Positions 20,066 to 29,081 of a stretch of 64,000 bases of DNA are shown here, piece by piece; within the stretch, counting starts at the first letter, position 1; each line of letters opens with the position of its first letter. The stretch is from Acrocarpospora corrugata. Lineage in GTDB: Bacteria; Actinomycetota; Actinomycetes; Streptosporangiales; Streptosporangiaceae. The position numbers and the translations under genes are program-made. Below the pieces are notes generated by a model. It did not search any database and was not told the origin of the DNA. It saw only the letters and a list, made by a program, of their open reading frames with translations. The stretch spans positions 1-64,000 of the forward strand of contig NZ_BLAD01000061.1 in NCBI RefSeq assembly GCF_009687845.1, written 5' to 3'.

Positions 20066-20782
20066 ATGGCCAAGCTCACGGCGATGACCAACATCAACAA
20101 CGCGTTGCAGAACAGCGCTCTGCACACCGCCAAAGTCTGGAACGCGTTTCACTCGATCGCCGAGGGGCCGACCGCCGCCTTCAAAGCCGATCCGGGCACC
20201 GACCCGAAAGTTCCCGAGCTCATCCCCGACAGCAAGACGTTCATGGCCCTCAGCCGGAACGAGAAGATCACCTTCGCCAGCTCCGCCAAGCACAACGGGC
20301 TGCTGGACAAGGACCTGGAATGGACCGATCTAACCGCCCCGATCTTCGGACAGCTCCGCAACCGGCTGAAGACCGACTACCTGAAGCGCGGCGACGAGTC
20401 GATCGCGAACTTCCCCAGCGGTCTCTGCACCATGTTCGCCTGCGCCGTCCTGGGCTTCCTGGCGCGCAACCACCACCTGCTGGACAACGGCTCGGTCGTC
20501 GAACTGTTCAACTACCAGGGTGAGCAGGGTGGCCACGCCTTCGTCGTCGTCAACCGCGCCGGAACCGAGAATGACGTCGACTCCTGGGGCGCCGCCTGCT
20601 ACACCATCGACCCCTGGTACGCCCGGCACCGCCTCAACGCCCCCGGCTCCAACGCCGTCAAAGACATGACAGCGGGCACGAACTACTCCGACCTGGCCTT
20701 CAACCAGTTCCTGAAGGACGCCAACTCCCGCAAGGTCCACGTCACCTTCACCCACCTGGACCTGATCAACACGTTCATCTGA
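20066..20782 (+). CDS. Hypothetical protein with putative Cys-His-Asp catalytic triad
   Basis: 238 residues; a purine-rich GAGGAG ribosome site precedes the ATG. No signal peptide or membrane helix. I do not recognise the family by name. Residues occur in the order and context of papain-like or transglutaminase-like Cys enzymes: FPSGLCTMFACAVLGF (Cys121 or Cys126 at a helix start), GGHAFVVVNR (His157 at a strand start) and CYTIDPWYAR (Asp182). IDPW after a buried His strand is common in such folds. This is a motif-based inference; the protein may be a peptidase, a glutaminase or an effector-like toxin. It stands alone between the decayed locus and a small membrane gene. Confidence 0.65.
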   Translation: MAKLTAMTNINNALQNSALHTAKVWNAFHSIAEGPTAAFKADPGTDPKVPELIPDSKTFMALSRNEKITFASSAKHNGLLDKDLEWTDLTAPIFGQLRNRLKTDYLKRGDESIANFPSGLCTMFACAVLGFLARNHHLLDNGSVVELFNYQGEQGGHAFVVVNRAGTENDVDSWGAACYTIDPWYARHRLNAPGSNAVKDMTAGTNYSDLAFNQFLKDANSRKVHVTFTHLDLINTFI

Positions 20783-20813
20783 CCGTCCACCCGCGCGAGG
20801 CGGGGTCTCCCGG

Positions 20814-21116
20814 TCATTTGAACGGGTTGCGCCCCGTCATCGTCAGGTACAGCGGGATGAACGCGACCCCTGCCACCAGGCACGACATCATCCACGCCTC
20901 CGGCGTACCCGCCCGGAAGTTCCCCACGGCGAATACCACCGGATACCCGCGCTTCATGCGGCCCTTGGCGTCGGCGTACACCCAGGCATCGACCGCCACG
21001 AGCAGGGACAGGACGAGAAGCGGCACCAGCGCCGAGGCGGACAGCGAGTTCATGTCGGCGTACTTCCGATCCGTGCCGTAAATCAGTTTTGTCGCCATCT
21101 TACCGTTTTGCGACAT
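20814..21116 (-). CDS. Small two-helix membrane protein
   Basis: 100 residues, or 94 if ATG 21098 is used. Two hydrophobic segments (ALVPLLVLSLLVAVDAWVYA and WMMSCLVAGVAFIPLYLTM) flank a short charged loop (DAKGRMKRGYP). No known motif. It is convergent with the gene at 20066 and divergent from the methyltransferase gene. Confidence 0.65.
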   Translation of the reverse strand: MSQNGKMATKLIYGTDRKYADMNSLSASALVPLLVLSLLVAVDAWVYADAKGRMKRGYPVVFAVGNFRAGTPEAWMMSCLVAGVAFIPLYLTMTGRNPFK

Positions 21117-21217
21117 TCCGGGTAAGGCACGGCGCGGGCCGCAGGTCAGCGATCACGACGTACCGCCCGAATTGCCGGATCAGCAAAGAAGTTTGCCCCA
21201 ATCGGGCTACGGGCCGC

Positions 21218-21874
21218 ATGGTGTCGGACGACACCGAACGACGATTGGGAGCCGCAGTGTTCGACAAGGAGTACTGGGAAGACCGCTACAAGGCCCGCGA
21301 GCACTTCCACCAGTGGGGACCGAACCCCATCCTCATCGAGGAAGCCACGAAACTCGCCCCGGGCACCGCTTTGGACGCCGGATGCGGCGAGGGCTCCGAC
21401 GCCATCTGGCTGTCCACGCACGGCTGGCGGGCAACGGGGCTCGACCTCTCGGCGACGGTACTCGAACTCGCACAAAAGAAGGACGGAGCGGCCGACGTGC
21501 GGTGGGTCGAGGGCGACCTGGCGGACTGGGTGCCCCTGGCCGGCCGCTTCGACCTGGTGACCTCCCACTACACGCACCCCGACGGGCCATACGACCGCTT
21601 CTTCACCACCTTGGCCTCAGCCGTGGCCCCAGGCGGAACGCTACTGATCGTCGGCCATGACCCGGAGGACTTCGAACACGCGGAGGCCTGTTTCACGGCG
21701 GACCAGGTCGTGGCGGCGCTCGACCCTGCGGAGTGGAGGATCGACGTGGCCGAGAGCCGGGCTCATGAAGTGGCCGGCCATCGGCTCGTCGACGTGGTCG
21801 TACGCGCGACACGCTTCAGCAAAGAGATCGAGGCAGCCGAAGGGCCCGCGTGGCACGCGGGCCCTTCGGATTAG
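21218..21874 (+). CDS. Class I SAM-dependent methyltransferase
   Basis: 218 residues from ATG 21218. The opening FDKEYWEDRYKAREHFHQWG is typical of small-molecule or thiol methyltransferases of the tellurite-resistance/TehB-like group. Motif I is ALDAGCGEGSDAIWL, followed by GLDLSATVLELA (acidic motif II), DLADWVP and LVTSHYTHP. It transfers a methyl group from SAM to an unknown acceptor. It lies tail-to-tail with the amidase gene, nine bases from its stop. Confidence 0.88.
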   Translation: MVSDDTERRLGAAVFDKEYWEDRYKAREHFHQWGPNPILIEEATKLAPGTALDAGCGEGSDAIWLSTHGWRATGLDLSATVLELAQKKDGAADVRWVEGDLADWVPLAGRFDLVTSHYTHPDGPYDRFFTTLASAVAPGGTLLIVGHDPEDFEHAEACFTADQVVAALDPAEWRIDVAESRAHEVAGHRLVDVVVRATRFSKEIEAAEGPAWHAGPSD

Positions 21875-21883
21875 GCGATCAGG

Positions 21884-24800
21884 TTAGAAGCGGGGTGCCA
21901 GCCGGTCACCCGGGTGGCAGAACTGGCCGGTGAAGAAGGTGCTTTCCGGCACGCAACGCCACATGCTGGGGTTGGTGTAACTGGGCGCCTGGCGAATGTT
22001 GGTCGCCTGCTCCAGGGCATAGCCTCCAGCGAGGAGCTTGGCCTCACTGAACGCGCCGCCGATGAAGGTCACCCCGATCGGGTTGCGCCCGGCCGAGCTG
22101 GCCTGCACGCCGTACCCGGCCGGAATGGTCAGCGCCGGGTAGCCGGCGCGGTCGGCGTAGTCGATGACCTGGCTGCCACTCGGAACCATGATCATGTCGT
22201 ACCCGCCGGCCAGGACGGAGTCGATGGCCGCGCGGTTGGACGTCAGGCCCGCCGCCAGGTCGGCCTGGTAGGCCGACGCGGTGGCCGGGTCGGCCAGGTC
22301 GACCGCCTGCGCCGCCAGAAGCTGACCCTGCTGGTACTTGAGGCCTTCGACCGGGTTGGCGATGTTGTAGTCGATGACGCTCTGCAAGGTCGTGCCCGGC
22401 TTGGTCTTGGCCAGGTAGGCGTTCAGGTCCCGCTTGAACTCCCGGCCGACGACGCTCGCCGCGTTGGGCGCCGGGGCGCCGACGGTCACCTGGGTGGTGA
22501 TCGCCCCGAGGGCCTGCAGCTTGGCCACCATCTCCTGGTACGGCACGTTGGTGCTGGACACCACGGCGATCTTCTTGCCCTGCAGGGCGGTCGGCGACAG
22601 ATCCTTGGTGTAGTCGACGACCTGGACTCCGGCGGTGGCCGGATCGGCGGCGTCGGGACCGGCGATGATGTTCAGCACCGCCGCCGCGTCGTACACGCCG
22701 CGGGTGATCGGCCCGGGCGCGTCCTGCGAGGAGGCGACCGGCATCACACCGGCGCGGCTGACCAGTCCGACGGTCGGCTTGAGGCCCACCACGCCAGCCG
22801 CTTCAGCCGGGGCGATGAGCTGGGCCGTGTCGGGCGAGGTCTCCATGCCGATGGTCAGCGCCGCGAGCCCGGAGGCGGTGGCGCCGGCGGAACCGGCCGA
22901 AGAACCGGCGGGGGTCTTGTCGGTGTCGGACGGGACCAGCACCTGGCCGCCGAGCGAGGAGTAACCGTCCGGCAGGTTGGCGTCGAAGACGCCGTTGAAC
23001 TCGGTGATGTTGGTCTTGCCGAGCACGATCGCCCCGGCGGCCTTCAGCTTGGCCACGATGGTGGAATCCTGGCCGGGCTTGAGGTCCTGCAGCGCGATCG
23101 AGCCGCCCGTCGTCGGCAGCGACTTCACGTCGATGCTGTCGTTCACCAGCACCGGCAGGCCCCACAGCGCGGGGCGCAGCGGACGCTTGTCGTACTGGCT
23201 GGTGGGCGGGCCGGTGCGGTACTTCGAGCGCTCCTGGTCGAGTTTGCGCGCTTCCTTGACCGCGTCGGTGTTGATCTCACGTACGGCCTGGGTGGCCGGG
23301 CCCTCGGCGTTGGTCAGGGCGATGCGGTAGAGGTAGGCGCGGGTGAGCTCCTCGGCCGACACGTCGTCGGCGTTGAGCTTCTGGATGAGGCTCTGCGCCG
23401 TCTCGGTCTCCAGCGAGAAGCCGAGCGAGCGGGGCGAGTAGCCGGTCTGCTTGAGCACGTACTCGTAGTCGGGGTTGCAGTGCCCGCGCGCGGCGAACGG
23501 CGGCGCCGGCGTGGTCCTGGCGCACCGGTACATGCTCGGGTTCACCAGGCTGGCCGGCTGGCGCAGCTTGGTGGCCTGCTCGATCACGTAGCCGACACCG
23601 AGCAGGTCGTACTCGCTGTAGGCCGCGCCGTGAACCTGCACGGCCTGGGCGCGCCGCTGGGTCGCGGTGTAGCCCATCGGGATCGTGATCGTCGGGTAAC
23701 CCGCCTGCGGTCCGTTGGGCACGCTGCCCAGGATCGCGAGCACCGGGTCGGCCGGCTGCGTCGGGTCGGAGTTCGGGTAGGTGACCATGTCGATGATCGC
23801 CTTGTGCCAGGCCGCCTTACGTACCGCCAGATTCGTCCGGTACGCCTGCTCGTTGGCCCCGCCCGGCGTCACGTCGCTCGCCGAGGCGTTGAGGTGGCTG
23901 TTGTTGCCGAACTTGAGCGCCTGGTGCGCGTTGGCCTGGTTGTCGGCCACTTCGTCCAGCAGCGACTTGATCGGCGCCTGCGCGCCGAGCCTCTTGTAGT
24001 ACTCGTCGATGCTCTTGTGCTGCTCATAGCCGCTCGGCAGCGCCGGAATCGACGGGATCGACACGCTCGGCCGGAGCACCATGATCGCCCCGGCGGCCAC
24101 GAGGGCGTCGTACGCGATCTTCAGCGGGCTGCCCGCGGTCAGGTTGCCGTTGTAGCCGATCTTCTTGCCGCTGACGAAGCCCAGGTCCAGGGCCTTCATG
24201 TAGTCGGGCAGGGTCGCCGGCAGCGGCGGGATGATGCCCTTCTCTATGTAATCGGCGCCGAACATGGCCGCGTACCCGGCGTCGGCCACGGGGTCGGGCC
24301 CCGCGATCGAGGCCAGCGTCAGCGCCGCGTCGGACACGCTTCTGGTCATCGGTCCGGCGATGTCCTGCGAGGCCGAGATGGGCGCGATGCCGTACCCGGG
24401 CACAAGACCGACCGTCGGCCGCAGGCCGACCAGGCTCCCCGCGTTCGACGGCGAGATGATCGAACCCGAGGTCTCGGTGCCGATCCCCAGCGTCGACAGG
24501 GCCGCCGCCATGGCCGATCCGGTGCCCGAGGACGATCCGCTGGGGTTCTGGTCGGCGTCGATCCCGTTCAGGACCTGCCCCGTCAGGTTCGAGAACCCGG
24601 AGGGCTGGCTGCCGAAGCTGTTGGCGAACTCCGACAAACCGAGCTTGCCAAGGATGACGACACCGCTCGCCTTGAGCTTCTTGGTGATGCCGGCGTCAGT
24701 CTCCGGGTACGACTCGCGGAGCGAGAAGTTGCCCGCCGTGGTGGACATGCCGGTTACGTCAATGAGGTCCTTGAGCAAAATCGGCAGGCCGTGCGCCGGG

Positions 24801-25096
24801 CCGAGAAGCTGGCCCCGGCGCCGCATCCGGTCATACTGCTCGGCTTCCTTCAACGCGTTCGGGTTGAGCTGGGTCACCGCGTTCAGACCCGGGCCGCGCT
24901 TGTTGAGCGCCTCAATTCTGGCGATGTACGCCTTGGTCAGCTCGACCGAGGTGAGCTTGCCGTCGGCCATGAGGGAGATGGCCTCGGCACCGGTGAGCGT
25001 CTCCAGGTCCAGCTGGACCTTGGCGGAGGCGACCTGAGTCGGTAACGCGGTGATGGTGAGGGTGAGAGTGAGGAGGGAAATCAGAACTTTGCGCAC
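21884..25096 (-). CDS. Secreted double-domain amidase with a degenerate second domain
   Basis: 1070 residues, twice the normal length of an amidase-signature enzyme. A signal peptide (about 1-25) precedes the first domain (about 30-530). That domain has Lys109 (LLKDLIDVTG), the Ser-rich stretch PSGSSSGTGS (about 186-194) and nucleophile Ser212 (GTETSGSIISPS), so it should be active. The second domain (about 555-1070) aligns along its length, but the Lys position is Asn652 (VLVNDSIDV) and the nucleophile position is Gln759 after a 3-residue insertion (METSPDTAQLIAPA). Both halves end with a similar NPSM(Y/W)RC block. The second half is probably non-catalytic. Confidence 0.9.
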   Translation of the reverse strand: MRKVLISLLTLTLTITALPTQVASAKVQLDLETLTGAEAISLMADGKLTSVELTKAYIARIEALNKRGPGLNAVTQLNPNALKEAEQYDRMRRRGQLLGPAHGLPILLKDLIDVTGMSTTAGNFSLRESYPETDAGITKKLKASGVVILGKLGLSEFANSFGSQPSGFSNLTGQVLNGIDADQNPSGSSSGTGSAMAAALSTLGIGTETSGSIISPSNAGSLVGLRPTVGLVPGYGIAPISASQDIAGPMTRSVSDAALTLASIAGPDPVADAGYAAMFGADYIEKGIIPPLPATLPDYMKALDLGFVSGKKIGYNGNLTAGSPLKIAYDALVAAGAIMVLRPSVSIPSIPALPSGYEQHKSIDEYYKRLGAQAPIKSLLDEVADNQANAHQALKFGNNSHLNASASDVTPGGANEQAYRTNLAVRKAAWHKAIIDMVTYPNSDPTQPADPVLAILGSVPNGPQAGYPTITIPMGYTATQRRAQAVQVHGAAYSEYDLLGVGYVIEQATKLRQPASLVNPSMYRCARTTPAPPFAARGHCNPDYEYVLKQTGYSPRSLGFSLETETAQSLIQKLNADDVSAEELTRAYLYRIALTNAEGPATQAVREINTDAVKEARKLDQERSKYRTGPPTSQYDKRPLRPALWGLPVLVNDSIDVKSLPTTGGSIALQDLKPGQDSTIVAKLKAAGAIVLGKTNITEFNGVFDANLPDGYSSLGGQVLVPSDTDKTPAGSSAGSAGATASGLAALTIGMETSPDTAQLIAPAEAAGVVGLKPTVGLVSRAGVMPVASSQDAPGPITRGVYDAAAVLNIIAGPDAADPATAGVQVVDYTKDLSPTALQGKKIAVVSSTNVPYQEMVAKLQALGAITTQVTVGAPAPNAASVVGREFKRDLNAYLAKTKPGTTLQSVIDYNIANPVEGLKYQQGQLLAAQAVDLADPATASAYQADLAAGLTSNRAAIDSVLAGGYDMIMVPSGSQVIDYADRAGYPALTIPAGYGVQASSAGRNPIGVTFIGGAFSEAKLLAGGYALEQATNIRQAPSYTNPSMWRCVPESTFFTGQFCHPGDRLAPRF

Positions 25097-25554
25097 TACG
25101 TGCTCCTTGTGGAACCCGGTAATGCGCGTGACGCTATAGACCGTCCGTTACAGTGATATGTCATATACGTTCCCTGGGAGGTACCGGACGTACTGACCGG
25201 TTTAGCAACGCTTGCGCCCCACGTCATTGGATGTTTGGGGCATTTTCATACTTTTTGTCAAGGGGGCAGCTAGCCCACTGGGGTGGGCGTCGGACCCTCG
25301 CAGCTGGCCGCCGGTTGCGGTTCTCGGTCGCTGAGATTTCGGTCCGATGCCTCTGTTACGGGCCACCGAACCTGATTCGGTTTCATCGGCCTGAGCTCAG
25401 CGCGCCCTCTTGCTTCCTGCCAATCGATAGGATTCCGCGTCATGACGGACATCAGGGTGGCCGGTTCGGGCGGCGGCGGGCGAATGCCGGTCCTCCGTCC
25501 TGCTCCCCCGCCCGGGAGTTTCTCCTACGATCTTCGGCTCGGGGTGCGGTAGCT
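25097..25554. other. Intergenic region between amidase and ECF sigma genes
   Basis: 458 bases, in part more AT-rich than its surroundings. It holds the amidase promoter side and the region upstream of the sigma factor. A small hairpin (25273-25288: GCCCAC, TGGG, GTGGGC) is present. An open frame runs through from 25153 in frame with the sigma gene, but its codons and residues look non-coding. I see no other gene. Confidence 0.45.
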
Positions 25555-26502
25555 CTGGACGGGTTCGGTGAGCGCATCGAGGAGCATCGGCGGGAGCTGC
25601 ATGTGCACTGCTACCGACTGCTCGGTTCGTTCGATGAGGCCGAGGATCTGGTTCAGGAGACGTTCCTGCGGGCCTGGCGGCGGCAGGACACCTTGCAGAG
25701 CGAGACCGGTCTGCGTGCCTGGTTGTATCGGATCGCGACGAATGCCTGTCTCGACCATCTGAGGGCTCATCCTCGCCAGCCTCAACTACGCCCGGCGCCT
25801 GCCCTGGCGGATCCCGGGCTCGCATCGCCGACCTCGACCGCGGTCACGTGGCTTCAGCCGTACCCTGACCTGCTGCTGGACGCGGCCGACGCGGTGATCG
25901 AGCGCGAGACCATCGAGCTGGCCTTTCTGATCGCGATCCAGCATCTTCCGCCTCGGCAGCGCGCGGTGTTGATCCTGCGCGACGTGCTCGGCTGGTCGGC
26001 GCAGGAGACGGCCGAGTCGCTGGAGCTGACCGTCGCCGCGGTGAAGAGCGCGCTGCAGCGGGCACGGCCGACGGTCAAGGAGCATCTGCCCGCCCAGCGG
26101 CTGGAGTGGGCGTCCGCCGAGCCCACCGCGGAGGAGCGCACAACCCTGCAGCGTTACATCGAGGCCGTCGAGCAGGCCGATCCTGCCGCCCTCGCGGGGG
26201 TGTTGCGGGCCGACGTGTGGCAGGCGATGCCGCCGCAGCCCATCTGGCTGCTGGGACGCGAGGCGTTCATGGCGGCTTGGACGCCGGCCATGGTGGGTCC
26301 CGAGGCGTGGGGAGACTGGCGGCTGCTCGCCACCTGGGCCAACCGGCAGCCCACGGCTGCGGCTTACCTGCGCAAGGCAGGCGAAAACGACTACCGACCC
26401 ACTTGGCTGGCGATCCTGCGGGTTGAAAACGGGCTGGTCGCCCAGGTCACGACATACGGCGACGATGCGTTCCGCCGGTTCGGCCTTCCTCCGTTGCTCT
26501 AA
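25555..26502 (+). CDS. ECF sigma factor of the SigG/TIGR02960 type
   Basis: About 316 residues from the family start point. Sigma region 2 is visible in HRRELHVHCYRLLGSFDEAE and LVQETFLRAWRR. WLQPYPD is a characteristic linker motif of the TIGR02960 family, and region 4 is HLPPRQRAVLILRDVLGWS with TVAAVKSALQRARP. A C-terminal SnoaL-like domain (about 190-316) follows, as in this ECF group, where it influences activity. The start is uncertain: homology starts at a CTG codon (25555) with no ATG or GTG and no clear ribosome site nearby; the first in-frame ATG is at 25153. It lies 127 bases before a serine hydrolase gene that may be its target. Confidence 0.82.
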   Translation: MDGFGERIEEHRRELHVHCYRLLGSFDEAEDLVQETFLRAWRRQDTLQSETGLRAWLYRIATNACLDHLRAHPRQPQLRPAPALADPGLASPTSTAVTWLQPYPDLLLDAADAVIERETIELAFLIAIQHLPPRQRAVLILRDVLGWSAQETAESLELTVAAVKSALQRARPTVKEHLPAQRLEWASAEPTAEERTTLQRYIEAVEQADPAALAGVLRADVWQAMPPQPIWLLGREAFMAAWTPAMVGPEAWGDWRLLATWANRQPTAAAYLRKAGENDYRPTWLAILRVENGLVAQVTTYGDDAFRRFGLPPLL

Positions 26503-26629
26503 AGGACCTTTTACTTTCTCGACCGCCTCCGGCGGGAGCTCCGGGAGCGTCATCACGCTTCTTGCTCCGGAGCGATTCCTTTTCCGCGCGGCCTTCGTCT
26601 TAGGGGGAGCATTCGAGAGAGGAACCATC

Positions 26630-27727
26630 ATGGCTGATCTTCAGAAGGACGTGCAGGCCGCCATCGACGAGCTGGTCGAGTCGGGAGCCGAGCGCGGCGT
26701 GCAGGTCGCTGTCTACCGGCGCGGCGAGCTGCTGGTGGACGCGGTGGCAGGCGTCGCCGATCCTGCCACGGGCCGTCCCTTCACGTCCGACACCCCGGTC
26801 TACAGCACCTCCACCGGCAAGGGCGTCACCGCGACGGTCGTCCACACGCTGGCCGAGCGCGGGGCCTTCGACTACGAGACCGTGATCGCCGACGTGTGGC
26901 CGGAGTTCGCCGCCCATGGCAAGGACAAGGCGACCGTACGTCATGCGCTCACGCACGCGACCGGCGTACCGGGGGTGCCCGTCGGAACCACGCCCGAGGA
27001 TCTGTGCGACTGGGACAAGATGTGCGCGGCGATCGCCGATGCCACGCCGTGGTGGGAGCCCGGCACGCGGTTCGGCTACCACCCGCAGACCTACGGCTAC
27101 ATCCTGGGCGAGGTCGTCCGCAGGGCGACCGGCAGGCGGATCTCGCAGGTGCTCCGTGATGAGGTGGCCGGGCCGCTCGGCCTGGCCGACGAGCTGTTCT
27201 TCGGCGTTCCCGAGTCCGAGCTTGGCCGGCTGGCCAGGATCGAGGACGCCGGGCCGCCGATGGAACTGCCTGCGGAGATGCTGGCCCAGATCCCGTTCTT
27301 CAAGGTGGTGGACGGTTACACGGCCGCGCCCATGGCGGCGCTGCCGGACGCCGCTTTCAGCAACCGGACGGATGTGCTGACCTCCGATATCCCGGCGGGG
27401 GCCACGATGACCGCCCGCGCGGTGGCCCGCATGTACGACGCACTGCTCGGAGGGGAGCTTGTCTCCCCCGAACGGCTGCGGGAGCTGTCGTCTTCGGCGG
27501 TAACCGGACTGGATGAGGTCACCGGAGGTCCGTCCACTTGGGGGCTGGGCTACTCGATCGGGCTGACGCAGACGCTGAGCAGTCCGAGTGTGTTCGGGAT
27601 GGCAGGCAGCGGAGGAACCGCGGCTTTCGCGGACACGGCCACCGGGATCTGCGTCGGAGTGACCAAGAACCGCGCCTCGGCAGGCGATTTCACTACCGTC
27701 GAGAGAATCGGCCAGATCTTGCTCTAG
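26630..27727 (+). CDS. Serine beta-lactamase-like esterase (EstB/class C fold)
   Basis: 365 residues. The start is ATG 26630 after AGAGAGGAACC. The catalytic SxxK motif is STGK in VYSTSTGKGVTATV. The Tyr motif region is GYHPQTYGYILGEVVRR, and GMAGSGGTAAFAD near the C-terminus takes the place of the KTG/HGG motif. These features fit beta-lactamase-family esterases or carboxylesterases rather than true beta-lactamases. There is no signal peptide, so it is probably cytoplasmic. It follows the ECF sigma gene on the same strand and may be co-regulated. Confidence 0.9.
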   Translation: MADLQKDVQAAIDELVESGAERGVQVAVYRRGELLVDAVAGVADPATGRPFTSDTPVYSTSTGKGVTATVVHTLAERGAFDYETVIADVWPEFAAHGKDKATVRHALTHATGVPGVPVGTTPEDLCDWDKMCAAIADATPWWEPGTRFGYHPQTYGYILGEVVRRATGRRISQVLRDEVAGPLGLADELFFGVPESELGRLARIEDAGPPMELPAEMLAQIPFFKVVDGYTAAPMAALPDAAFSNRTDVLTSDIPAGATMTARAVARMYDALLGGELVSPERLRELSSSAVTGLDEVTGGPSTWGLGYSIGLTQTLSSPSVFGMAGSGGTAAFADTATGICVGVTKNRASAGDFTTVERIGQILL

Positions 27728-28043
27728 CCGGACGCCATGAGGCTGATGATCGTTGACCTCGCGTCCCAGATGGAGGCGTTGAATCGCACGCCCAGCCTCT
27801 ATGTTTCGTGATATTGGTCGGGCCGCGTAGCGGCTCGACCAATCGATGCGCTTCAGCGGCGGGCCAGCCCGGCCATCCGACTTTCGCGTCGACGAAGCGT
27901 GCCTTTTCGCCCGCGCACGCTCCACGCCGCCCTGTCAGGCGAGGATCTCTATCTCGCCCTGCCTGTCAACGACTATCGGACACCTTGCCGCTGGCGGTCA
28001 TCACCGGGTGTGCCTCCCTAACAAGGAGGACCAGATTGAGGCC
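27728..28043. other. Intergenic region at the left edge of the AT-richer islet
   Basis: 316 bases after the serine hydrolase. It carries the hairpin at 27814-27842 and a strong AAGGAGGA at 28023-28030. Open frames here give low-complexity Arg/Pro-rich translations and are not convincing genes. Confidence 0.4.
27814..27842. terminator. Hairpin after the serine hydrolase gene
   Basis: TTGGTCG and CGACCAA plus inner GCCGC and GCGGC form a long stem with one G/T position and a 3-base loop, 86 bases beyond the stop at 27727. No T-run follows, as is common for actinomycete terminators. Confidence 0.5.
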
Positions 28044-28257
28044 GTGACCGATACGCCCGTCGAACCAGTTTGGCCACGCACACATCCCTTGGTTCCCGGC
28101 TTGCACCTGGGTCAACGAAGGCCCCGGCCATGCCAGCGCGGCGCTGGGTCGTGGAAATGTCACTGGCCAGTGGCTATGGGCACTACTTCCACCCGAGCGA
28201 GAAGCCTACTTACTCTGTTTCGCTGACACAGCTGTGCCGGCATTTGGATCAAACTAG
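28044..28257 (+). pseudogene. Possible small gene with an internal frameshift
   Basis: A GTG at 28044 lies 13 bases after AAGGAGGA and begins VTDTPVEPVWPRTH. If one extra base is skipped after CGC near 28078, translation continues plausibly (IPWFPACTWVNEGPG and later TGQWLWALLPPERKAYLL) to TAG at 28255-28257. Without the shift the frame gives a Pro/Arg-rich tail. The stop overlaps the stop of the convergent ParB-like gene as CTAG. The family is not recognised. It may be a real small gene of the islet, damaged by a single-base change. Confidence 0.35.
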
Positions 28258-29063
28258 CCGACGCGGTTCGCGGCGGTTCGCCCCTTGTTCCAGCTTTCGA
28301 TGACCATCTGGTAGCACTGACTCTCTCTCGATCCGGTACCACTGTTGTTGTAGCCGCCATTCGATGCTCGGGTCAGAGCTTCTGAGCGCCAGCGCGCTGC
28401 CAGCCCTCTCTTGAGCATCTTCTTCCCGAGCTCATCATCATCAACGCTGGAACCATGACGGCCAAGGAACATCGCCACGCCACCCAGGATCACGCCGTCC
28501 CAGGACTCCTTGTCTCTGCCCCAAGCCGCCTCGACCACATTCAGGGTTCGGTCCAGAATCTCCGGTCCATATTGCCTCGTTATACGCAGTACGGCCGATA
28601 CTGCACCCACACTGTTCGTAGAGCTCGAACCCAGACCAAGACCATGGTTCTTGAGTACTCGGTCAACACTCACACAGAGAGCATCCCCGGCGGTCAAGCC
28701 AACCCTGTATTCGTCCAACGTGCTAACCTTCGCCGCCTCCCGGTTCTTGATAAGAAAGAGAGTCGCCTCCTGCTGCTGATTGAGGCCGTAGTGAATCTCC
28801 GCTTTGATCGTCCGAAGACCCCTGATCCTGCAAGCCTCCGTGCGGTGCATGCCATCGACGACATAGCGATCGCCGTCAGCACGCTCAGAGACCACAATCG
28901 AGCCGAGAGCATCCGTGATCAGGCCATCAGCGATACTCTTTGCTCGCTTCAGGTTGAGCCCGCGCTGTGCGTCCTCGTCGACCTTAAGCGAGTCGATATC
29001 GACCTCAACTCCATACTCAACAGGGTGGTCTGGGAGATCGTACTGGAAACGAGACTTGGCCAT
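28254..29063 (-). CDS. ParB/Srx-like domain protein (DUF6551-like)
   Basis: 269 residues. The N-terminal 90 residues show a ParB-like fold: VDIDSLKVDEDAQRGLN, then GSIVVSERADGDRYVVDG and the hallmark DGMHRTEACRIRG. The rest is helical and has no known motif. Proteins of this type occur in actinobacterial phages and integrative elements. Codon use is visibly less GC-biased than in neighbours, which supports recent transfer. It is followed upstream by a small membrane-protein gene on the same strand (18-base gap) and may be co-transcribed with it. Confidence 0.72.
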   Translation of the reverse strand: MAKSRFQYDLPDHPVEYGVEVDIDSLKVDEDAQRGLNLKRAKSIADGLITDALGSIVVSERADGDRYVVDGMHRTEACRIRGLRTIKAEIHYGLNQQQEATLFLIKNREAAKVSTLDEYRVGLTAGDALCVSVDRVLKNHGLGLGSSSTNSVGAVSAVLRITRQYGPEILDRTLNVVEAAWGRDKESWDGVILGGVAMFLGRHGSSVDDDELGKKMLKRGLAARWRSEALTRASNGGYNNSGTGSRESQCYQMVIESWNKGRTAANRVG

Positions 29064-29081
29064 CGAACGATACCTCCGTGT

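Noticed and set aside
21914-25045. 1043-codon plus-strand open frame opposite the amidase
   Set aside because: Low-complexity Arg/Gly/Val-rich translation typical of antisense high-GC frames; no domain visible.
27846-28226. 126-codon plus-strand frame after the serine hydrolase
   Set aside because: Pro/Arg/His-rich, no consistent codon pattern; only its last part may belong to a frameshifted small gene.
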